Source: Erinaceus europaeus
Taxonomy: Eukaryota; Chordata; Mammalia; Eulipotyphla; Erinaceidae
Direction: 5' to 3'
NCBI RefSeq assembly: GCF_950295315.1
Contig: NC_080175.1
Coordinates: 88,312,161 to 88,376,160, forward strand
DNA: 64,000 bases
The position numbers were made by a program, and so were the translations under genes. Shown one piece after another: positions 57,079 through 64,000 of this stretch (its first letter is position 1; every line of letters starts with the position of its first letter). The notes beneath the pieces are model-generated. The model worked only from the letters and a program-made list of their open reading frames with translations, ran no database searches and was not told the origin of the DNA.

Positions 57079-57330
57079 AACAAAAGGTTAAATAGACTTG
57101 TTGATATGTAAAACTCTCCATTACCTTCTCTATTAGAAATGGTAGATCGCACAATGGCTATGCTAATTATTCTCATGCCTGAGGTTTCCTTTCCTGCACA
57201 CACCTAGGGTGTGTCTCCATCTTGAATGGGTGTAACAAAAGGTTAAAAAGACGTTGTTGATAGGTAAAAGTCTCAAATTCCTTCTCTATTAAAAATGTTA
57301 GATTGTGCTTGGTTATGCTAATAACAAGTT
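57079..57330 (+). repeat. Tandem duplication of about 155 bp inside the LTR element
   Basis: aacaaaaggttaaatagac..ttctctattagaaatggtagat..tatgctaat (57079-57167) recurs as aacaaaaggttaaaaagac..ttctctattaaaaatgttagat..tatgctaat (57234-57322). In the first copy, 57138-57185 (gtagatcgcacaatggctatgc, then ctcatgcctgagg) resembles a SINE-D head. Confidence 0.85.
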
Positions 57331-57634
57331 TTGTTTCATAGTAAGTAAATTGCAGCCAGCTGCCTTTGGGACTCTAGGCCGTTCCCCACCCCCATACAAA
57401 TGTCCGTCAAGACAAGTATGCCCCCCAGAGGCAAGAAATGTTTTTTTAAAGCTGATAAAGTTTTGCCCACAGAGGCAAAAAAGGCCCCCCTCAGGCCTTC
57501 CCTTGGCAGCACACTGGTTCTTGTTACTTGCTTACATGTTTCTCCATGTTTGTGCCAGTTTCTTTTTTTAAAAAATGCCTGTACGATATAGGTTTCTGTT
57601 CACCCCACACCCCTGATACTGTGGTCATTTAGTT

Positions 57635-57650
57635 AAAAAGAAAAGGGGGA
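57635..57650 (+). other. Polypurine tract
   Basis: aaaaagaaaaggggga lies directly before the 3' LTR (at is between). This is the plus-strand primer position of a retrovirus and fixes the orientation of the element. Confidence 0.88.
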
Positions 57651-57652
57651 AT

Positions 57653-58029
57653 TGTTGTATGCTTTACATTGGGTTGTTCTAGCTCTCCCCCGCCAAGAAA
57701 ATTGGATCAGTCCTGCTAATCTCCCCCGCCAAGAGAATTGGATCAGTCCTGCTAGTTTTGCGGGCTTGCTTGGCCCCGCCCCTAGGAACCCTGACAGAGT
57801 TCCAGAGTTCCAGAGTTGGAGAGTTGCAGAGTTAGAGAGTGCTTGGCGCCGTCGCGGGGGGGAAAGAGGCAACAGAGTTCTGTTTGGTGATTAGTTTGTC
57901 TTAGTTTATGAATCGTTGTTCCTGAATAAAGAAATACAGCTTCCCTGCCTAGCCGTATGTCTCTGGTCGTCTCTGTTACCTGCCCGTGAAGCTAGCCCGG
58001 CCAGCTAGAGCCGCCGAATTTTAACAACA
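57653..58029 (+). mobile_element. 3' LTR of the chimeric element
   Basis: 377 bp, tg..ca. The U3 part has two tandem 36-bp units (57684-57719 and 57720-57755, differing at few bases), a GC box ccccgcccc near 57774 and a run of cagagtt/agagttc units (57797-57840). aataaa lies at 57925-57930. The R-U5 part (tatgtctctggtcgtctctg, cccgtgaagctagcccgg) is shared with the LTRs at 34910, 39285 and 44177, but this one has 26 extra bases before its terminal ca. Confidence 0.92.
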
Positions 58030-58251
58030 CTCAGCAAATATACCACCCCCCACTCCATTCCTTAACTTTTTAAGTGCACCAGCCATTTCACTAGCTACTT
58101 TCCCTCCAACTCTATCTCATCCTGCTTTATCATCACTTCCGATTTTAGCAACTGCATTACAACATGCCAGAGATCATTGGTACCCACCTATCTCAAATAC
58201 TAGAGCCCTCTTTATCATCCCAACCGTGACTGGTCTGACTAAAGATTTCTT

Positions 58252-58505
58252 TTTTTGTTTTGTTTTTATTTATTTATTCAATTTTGTTGCCCTTGTTGTT
58301 TCATTGTTGTCGTCATTGTTGGATAGGACAGAGAGAGGAGGGGAAGACAGAGATGGGGAAAAGACAGACACCTGCAGACCTGCTTCACTGCCTGTGAAGC
58401 GACTCCCCTGAATGTGGGGAACCGGGGCTCGGACTGGGATCCTTATGCTGGTAATTGCGTTTTGTGCCACGTGTGCTTAACCCGCTGCACTACCTCCCAA
58501 CTCCT
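58252..58505 (-). repeat. SINE-A, minus strand, 15-bp duplication
   Basis: ttttgttgcccttgttgtttc, ggataggacagagagagg, acctgcagacctgcttcact, gggctcggactgggatcc (B box). Flanks gactaaagatttctt (58237-58251) and gagtaaagatttctt (58506-58520) match at 14 of 15. Confidence 0.92.
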
Positions 58506-58734
58506 GAGTAAAGATTTCTTAAATGTGGTTTCTTAGAATGATATCTAGCACCACCTGCTTTAAAACAGTTTTCCTAAAAGTAAAGCCCAGGATAGTAAGC
58601 CAGCACTAAATTAATAAGTGGGATAGTGCCCTCAGACAAACAAAAATGGGGGGAAGGAAGGATGGGGTAGATAAGAAAATTATTGCTTCCACTGCAGAAG
58701 TAGCTGCATTTGATCCAAATATTTTGCAGAGCAG

Positions 58735-58968
58735 GGACTGGGCAGTGACTCACCTGGGTGAGCACTGGTCACCATGTGCAAGTGCCTGGATTTGAGTCCC
58801 TGCTCCCCACCAGCAGGGGTAGCTACTTCAGAAGCTGTGAAGCAGGTCTGCAGGTGTCTATCTTTCTCTCTCCCTCTCCTTTCTCGATTTCTCTCTGTCC
58901 TATCAAATGAAATGGGTTTGGAGAGGGTATGGCTGCTGGAAGATAACCCTGGTGGCAATTAAAAAAAA
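58735..58968 (+). repeat. SINE-A/B-type copy with long-form 3' end
   Basis: gactgggcagtgactcacctgg as head, B box gatttgagtccc, ccccaccagcaggggtagc, the body, and a 3' part (tgctggaagataaccctggtggc) that resembles the long-form block before A11. Confidence 0.75.
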
Positions 58969-60020
58969 AAAGTCTTGGAGAGCAAATTGTATCATGGAGG
59001 TAATCCATCTTGAAATAAAGCAGCTAGATTTGTAATCTATCAGCCAAACCTTCACTAAATTGGTTGAGAAAGGTAAAGGATAAGCTTAAACTTCACAGGA
59101 AATTTTATCAATTAGCTGTGGATAATTTTCTGGAGAAGGAGGCCGTTAAGATCCATTTGTGGTTAACTCTCAATAGCTTCTGAAGAATGGTTATATGGAC
59201 TTACAGAAATAATTTGGGTTAGTAACTAATATTATATTCTACAAATAAAACTTCACATTCATGAATTAATCTATATTTTGTGTATATACTATAGCAGCTG
59301 AAATATTCTAGGTGAAAAAAAAATCACCTTGCTATATAATCGTGTTTGTTTTCTGTTGTTCAACTAGACTAACCGTGTTATAAATTACTCAGATGATTGT
59401 CATCCTCACTTTCACTTTAGACTGTGAAATCCTGTACATTACCTTTGCTCATATTACACTGTGTGAAATGAAATGTGACTATTATCCTGTTATTTGGATC
59501 ATCCAGGATGGATAACTTGGACCACAGATTGGCTTTACTTTTCTTACTTGAATGAATCAATTTACCTGTTTAAATTGATAAAAGCCAGCTCTCCACTCTC
59601 GTATATTGGTCTGTACCTGACTGGGATTGGTTTTTCTGCACGACACCAAATAGTTTAGATGAAAAGCTAAAAATTTGGTAGTTCAGATGAACAGCTTAAA
59701 ACCCCACTGTCCATACAAGACCAACCGAATGATTTCACTCACTTTTTCAGGTTGTGGTAAGTAATGGAATTGTGTTTTCATTTAATCCCTGTGGTTTCTT
59801 GCTACCTTAAAAGTAGTTAATCTGATTTGACAATATTTACCTCACCTGGGGAAATGTGATTGCCTTTTTGCTTCTGGCAAGTGGTAGGATTCCAGAGTTA
59901 GATACTAAATAATGTCAAAGTAAAAATTCTCTTTTTATTTTTTTTTAATTTTGGTTTACATACTATGATTTCAAATTTTTGTTTTAAATCATGAACTTTA
60001 CAATAGTTTAAAATAATTTC
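58969..60020. other. About 1 kb, nothing recognised
   Basis: AT-rich. No repeat ends or coding frame. Confidence 0.5.
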
Positions 60021-60023
60021 CCA

Positions 60024-60245
60024 GGGCCGAGTGGTGGTGCACCTGGTTGAGTGCACATGCCACAATGTGGAAGGACCAGGGTTTGAGCCCCCAGTCCCCA
60101 GCTGCAGGGGGAAAGCATTGAAAGTGGTGAAGGAGGGCTACTAGTTTCTTTCTGTCTCTCTCCCTTCTCTGCCACCCCCTTCCATCTCTATTTCTGGCTG
60201 TCTCTAACCAATAAATAAAGATAATAAAAATTAAAAAATTAAAAT
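60024..60245 (+). repeat. SINE-B copy
   Basis: gggccgagtggtggtgcacctg, B box ggtttgagccc, ccccagctgcagggggaaagc, end accaataaataaagataat plus A tail. Well preserved. Confidence 0.9.
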
Positions 60246-60472
60246 CACTTTCCAAAAATGAATACAAATAGATAAGTACACTATTAGAATATATTTTAAA
60301 AAGGCAGTTCAACGTATCAGGGTATTATTATAAGGCATTGTATAACAATGTCTCCATGCTCCAATTTCATAGATTAATGCATTTTAATTTATGATTAGTG
60401 TTTGGGAAAAGTGATATAATGGCTCTTAAATTCTTTAGAAAGCGAGAATTTTATTGATGAGAAGATCATTAC

Positions 60473-60695
60473 GTGGGGCCAGATGGTGGCATATCTGGTT
60501 GAGCACACATGCTACAAAGACCCAGGTTTGAGCCCCCAGTTGCTACCTAAAAGGAGAAAGCTTGGAGAGTGGTGAAGCAGTGCTGAAGATACCTCTTTGT
60601 TTCTCTTCCTCTCTATCTTCCCCTTCCCTCTTGATTTCCAACTGTCTCTATCCAAAATATAAATAAAGATAATAAAATACTTTTAAAAAAGAAAA
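60473..60695 (+). repeat. SINE-B copy
   Basis: ggggccagatggtggcatatc, B box ggtttgagccc, body, and end aaatataaataaagataat plus A tail. It is more diverged than the copy 450 bases upstream. Confidence 0.88.
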
Positions 60696-61029
60696 GCATT
60701 ACTTATGGAAAAGGAATTTAAAAAATTTAGTAACTTGTTTATTAAGTTTTTTTATATAATTTGAAGCATCTGATTTGTTGTTGTTGTTTGTTTTTGTTTT
60801 TAGGTTTTTAATGAAACTTATTTGAAGTTATTTTGGACTGTTTAATAAATTAAATACTTTTGCACTAGAGCAAAATCCTTTCTATATTTTGTCTAACTGC
60901 CTAAAACATCTACTATTTCATCTACTTTGCACAATACCACAAATTACCATGGATATCTCTAAGAGAGGATACCTTTCTATGGGAAATTTGCTACTCAAAT
61001 ATTATGGAATTAACTGATCTCCTTCCTCT
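60696..61029. other. Unassigned sequence
   Basis: A GTT run at 60776-60800. Nothing else recognised. Confidence 0.5.
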
Positions 61030-61373
61030 ACAGATTCTTAGCACGAACTCATACCCCCAAGACTTTTTTAGGAAGGTAATGGAGGCTTCAGGGAGTCATA
61101 AAGATGGGGCCTTTGTCTGATAGGACAAACTCCCTTATAAAAAACCAAAAAGACACACCAGACATCTCTCCTATAAACATAGAAGAAAGAACATATGAGA
61201 ACAAAGCAAGAAAGCAGTTGCCTTTAAGACAGTTCTCATCAGAAAGCGAAGTTGCCCACACATTGATCTTGAACATCTATCCTCCAGAAAGATGAAAAAA
61301 TAAATTTCTGTTGTTTAAGTAGCCTAGCCATGCTATTTTATTATAGCAATCTGACAGAAAGACTAATATCACA
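61030..61373 (+). mobile_element. MLT1-like MaLR LTR
   Basis: The second half reads cccttataaaaaaccaaaaag, ctccagaaagatgaaaaaat, aaatttctgttgtttaagtag and tattttattatagcaatctgac, which follows the classical MLT1 LTR end as I remember it (ERVL-MaLR, shared by placental mammals). It is old and worn. The 5' boundary is approximate and no duplication could be fixed. The open frames inside are not genes. Confidence 0.7.
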
Positions 61374-61635
61374 AGTTCTGGGTGACAGACTTCAACCATT
61401 CCAAGGACTGATTCATACTTAATATATATTCAATAACTCACTGTTTTACTAATATTTGTCATATTTAATAGAAAATATCCAAATAGTAAAACTAGTGATT
61501 GACATTTATTTGATAGGAGCATGTAGACACTAGTAATAAAGCTTATCTAATAAATTTGACAAAGACAGTGTACTTCAAGAATCATTTATGACCTATTTGT
61601 GGGTATGCTCCGCATGCATGAATTGCTATGGCTCA
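61374..61635. other. AT-rich stretch, nothing recognised
   Basis: No signal. Confidence 0.5.
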
Positions 61636-62036
61636 TTGTCTCTGTATTTGTGATTGGTCTATTCAAGCTATAAGCTATAATTTTTCCTGGTTCTGTATTG
61701 GGTAATTGTAATATTTGAATATATTTCCATATATTCTAGGTAGTCCAGTTGACATTCATAGATATTCATAATAGTCTCTTCAGATCTATATTTATATTGA
61801 TGCAGTCTCAGTTGTAAAATTTTTACCTCTGTCACTCCTGATTCATTTAAATTACAACTTTCATTTATTTTTGTAGTCAGTGACTTATTGGTTTTATTCA
61901 TGCTATTAAAGAATCAGTTCTTGATTTTAAAAGGTTTTGTATTATCTTTTGATTTCTATGCTTCATATTTTCTATTATCCTTCCTACCACTGGTTTTATT
62001 TAATTTCTTTTAACTTTTTTGTAAATGTTTCAAATA
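61636..62036 (-). mobile_element. Old L1 ORF2 fragment, minus strand
   Basis: T-rich antisense of ORF2: ccatatattctaggtagtcc, gcagtctcagttgtaaaatt, aagaatcagttcttgatttt and tctatgcttcatattttc. Frames are destroyed. It is broken on its right side by the RP copy. Confidence 0.65.
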
Positions 62037-62390
62037 TGAGGTTGTCTACTCAGGGAAGTCGGGATGATATCATGGTAGCATCTGCAACTTGGGTGGCTGA
62101 AAGGTGGTAAGATATAAAACAGGACAAGTTGTTTAATAAACAGGAATCCAAAGGTAGGAATAGAGAACATGTTCAGCAGAGAAGCAATTAAAGAAGCTAA
62201 TCTTCCACCTTCTGCTCTCCATAAGGAATTTTGGTCCCTACGCCAAGAAGGATAAAGAACAGGGAAGCTTCCAATGGAGTGGATGGGACACAGAACTCTG
62301 GTGGTGGGAACTATATGGAATTGTACCCTTGTTATCTTACAATCTTGTTAATCATTGTTAAATCACTAGTAAAAATTAAAAAAAATTGTA
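62037..62390 (+). mobile_element. RP copy with inverted 5' part
   Basis: 62037-62167 reads on the minus strand (ggtagcatctgcaacttggg, gacaagttgtttaataaaca, as in the 47435 and 53139 copies). From 62168 the plus strand reads catgttcagcagagaagcaa through agaactctggtggtgggaac to the A-rich tail. About 100 bases of the family are missing at the join. No target duplication was found. Confidence 0.75.
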
Positions 62391-62823
62391 GTATATATTG
62401 TTATCTAGATATAAGTCTGAGTGTAAGCACAAATAAAATATAGAATGAAGACCCATAAAAAGTAAAAGTGCAGTAGATGAAACCATTATACAAAACAACT
62501 CACACAAAATGATAGAAATAAATAGGAAAACAATCAGAATGGTATAAGTAAAATTACACATATCAATAATAACCTTAATTGAGAATAACTTGAATTCACC
62601 TTGCAAAAGAGTCTGAGTGACTGAGTGGATTAGAATGCAACATCCATCTGTTCTGAGTCTCCAGGAAACATATCTCTGAATGAAAGACAAGCAGAAGCTG
62701 AAAGTGACAGTTTAGAGATAGGTGTTCTAGGCCAATAATTTGGGGGATCATTATTATGCTGAAAATAGAATAAAATAGATGGTGGCAGGTTTGTCCATAC
62801 CCTCAGCATATTTCTAAAACAGA

Positions 62824-62866
62824 AAAATAAAATAAAATAAAATAAAATAAAATAAAATAAAATACA
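62824..62866. repeat. (TAAAA)n microsatellite
   Basis: Eight or nine perfect five-base units. Confidence 0.95.
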
Positions 62867-63143
62867 CTTGTCTAAAACAGACTTTTAAATAAAGAAGATA
62901 TGAAAGGTGGACATTTCATGTTCATCAGAGGATCAATATAAAAAGACATAGCCATTATCAATACAAATATTTACAGCATGGGTGAACCCAGATATGTAAA
63001 ACAAATACTAACCTCAACGGGGATATCAATAACATTAATTAATAATAACAATAATAATAGGAGAAGGATATTTCAGGAGATAGGACATCAAGACAAAAAA
63101 ATCGACAAAGAAATACTGGCCTTAAATGAACTCTAATGAAATG

Positions 63144-63149
<6 letters not shown>

Positions 63150-63192
<43 letters not shown>
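63150..63192. repeat. (TA)n microsatellite
   Basis: About 21 TA units inside the old L1. Confidence 0.95.
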
Positions 63193-63195
<3 letters not shown>

Positions 63196-63705
63196 CATTT
63201 ATTCCAAAAGAAATAAATACACATTCTTCTCAAAGGCACATAAAATATTCTCAAGGATCAGCCACATGTTTGGATTTAAAGAAAGCCTTAACAAGTATGT
63301 GAATATCAAATCATAAAAATATATCTTTTGACTATAATCTGATATTAAAAATCAATCACAAAAAGAGAAAATAAACTACCACTAAAATATAAAGACCTAT
63401 CAATATGCTTTTTAGTAACATCTCAGCCTCTGAAGTCATTAAAAGTCATTAAAAGTCATAAAAGAGAACTTAAAAATTACTTGGAGAACAACGACAATGA
63501 AGAGATTAACTACCAGACCCTATGGGACATGATAGCAACAGAGTCCCACATTAACAGAGAGGAAAGGTCTTAAGTAGACTGACACCACAACAGAATCAAC
63601 GAAAAATGTAGCAGCAAAGATTTAAAAGTGAATGGGAGCTGAAAATAGTTAAAAGTGAGGACAGAAATTAATGAAATAGAAACCGTAAAAAGTAAGGCAA
63701 GTATA

Positions 63706-64000
63706 AACCTATGGGACTACATCAAATTAAAAAGCTTCTTCACAGCAAAAGAAACCACTACCCAAACCAAGAGACCCCTCACAGAATGGGAGAAGATCTT
63801 TACATGCCATACATCAGACAAAAGGTTAATAACCAACATATATAAAGAGCTTGCCAAACTCAACAACAAGACAACAAATAACCCCATCCAAAAATGGGGG
63901 GAGGACATGGACAGAATATTCACCACAGAAGAGATCCAAAAGGCTGAGAAACACATGAAAAAATGCTCCAAGTCTCTGATTGTCAGAGAAATGCAAATCA
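63706..64000 (+). mobile_element. Younger L1, 5'-truncated, running off the window
   Basis: From tatgggactacatcaaattaa the sequence matches 14664-14950 of the large L1 closely (aagcttcttcacagcaaaag, atgccatacatcagacaaaag, gattgtcagagaaatgcaaa), and the frame stays open over this stretch apart from small changes. The abrupt gain in similarity at 63706 marks the 5' truncation point of a separate, younger insertion. Confidence 0.85.

Larger units (their letters stand above)
56005..58029 (+). mobile_element. LTR element with GC-rich chimeric body, bounded by a 6-bp duplication
   Basis: ctcagc occurs at 55999-56004 and 58030-58035, exactly bracketing a unit that begins tgttgtatgct and ends aacaaca; the old SINE is continuous without it. 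The 3' end is a complete LTR (57653-58029) preceded by a polypurine tract (57635-57650). At the 5' end only the first 11 bases of that LTR are present, followed at once by internal sequence; no primer-binding site is seen. The body has a GC-rich part (56110-56830) with a long reading frame and seven 21-bp repeats, then an AT-rich part holding a 155-bp tandem duplication. No gag, pol or env similarity is recognised, so it would depend on proteins from another virus. The 5' LTR may have been lost after insertion or during reverse transcription. Confidence 0.82.
55300..58090 (-). repeat. Old SINE (minus) split by three later insertions
   Basis: Pieces of one minus-strand SINE lie at 55300-55382 (reversed 3' block, gccagcagggctaccactggg), 55820-55998 (gataggacagagagaaattg, ggttcaaacctgggttcc) and 58036-58090 (head side, aaatataccacccccc). 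Between them are an L1 tail, a SINE-A and the LTR element at 56005-58029. The pieces are in the right order and orientation. Confidence 0.7.
62420..63705 (+). mobile_element. Old L1 fragment: ORF1 end and ORF2 endonuclease region
   Basis: acacatatcaataataacct and agagtctgagtgactgagtgg, then atccatctgttctgagtctcc, correspond to the start of ORF2 (compare 9780-9910). Later parts (ggatcaatataaaaagacat, caagaccatc-like and attctcaaggatcagccac) continue through the endonuclease region. Frames are broken. It contains (TAAAA)n at 62824-62866 and (TA)n at 63150-63192. Confidence 0.7.

Noticed and set aside
61104..61295. Overlapping 60-codon frames on both strands
   Set aside because: They lie in the MLT1-like LTR and have no independent support.

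Overview
This window is AT-rich mammalian intergenic DNA packed with retroelements. I find no host protein-coding exon, no functional tRNA or rRNA gene and no CRISPR array. The short tRNA-derived SINEs, whose heads resemble gggagtcgggcggtagcgcag and gggccgggtggtggcgcacc, match what I remember of European hedgehog (Erinaceus) repeats. An erinaceid genome is therefore my best guess, from memory and not from a search.

Working names used in the entries: SINE-A has a 5' head like gggagtcgggcggtagcgcag, a B box ggttcgagccc and sometimes an extra 3' block ending in ataaccctggaggc before poly-A. SINE-B has a head like gggccgggtggtggcgcacc and ends in ccaataaataaagataat. SINE-C is a short form with a head like gtagcacagtgagcaaag. 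SINE-D has a head like agcataatggttatgcaaa and the block ccaccataa. RP is a poly-A-tailed retroposon family of about 2 kb with at least nine copies here, which I cannot name.

Layout. 1-7500: a partial LTR, an old L1 ORF2 piece and many SINEs. 7501-15140: a nearly full-length but decayed L1 (5' UTR, ORF1, ORF2) carrying two SINE-A copies and one RP copy, cut off at a (TA)n tract. 15141-27700: SINEs, L1 tails and long stretches with nothing recognised. 27700-35600: L1 pieces on both strands, two solo LTRs with perfect 6-bp target duplications, a 2.7-kb RP copy with an inverted 5' half, and a third LTR. 39000-45240: two more RP copies, each with an LTR inserted; one LTR keeps a primer-binding site. 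47400-55300: RP copies, SINEs and unassigned DNA. 55300-58090: a stack of nested insertions whose youngest layer is a 2-kb LTR element (56005-58029). That element has a 6-bp target duplication, a 3' LTR, a polypurine tract and a GC-rich body with a 319-codon reading frame built around seven 21-bp repeats. 58250-64000: SINEs, a MaLR-like LTR, L1 pieces and an RP copy.

No gene network operates here. The interactions are those of retroelements: L1-type machinery explains the SINE and RP copies (poly-A tails, 10-16 bp target duplications, 5' truncation or inversion), and class-II-like endogenous retroviruses explain the LTRs (6-bp duplications). The points most worth a second look are the 56005-58029 element, the RP family with its inverted copies, the LTR-plus-PBS insertion at 44177-44626, and a 198-bp retroposed unit with a 5' hairpin at 15370-15567.
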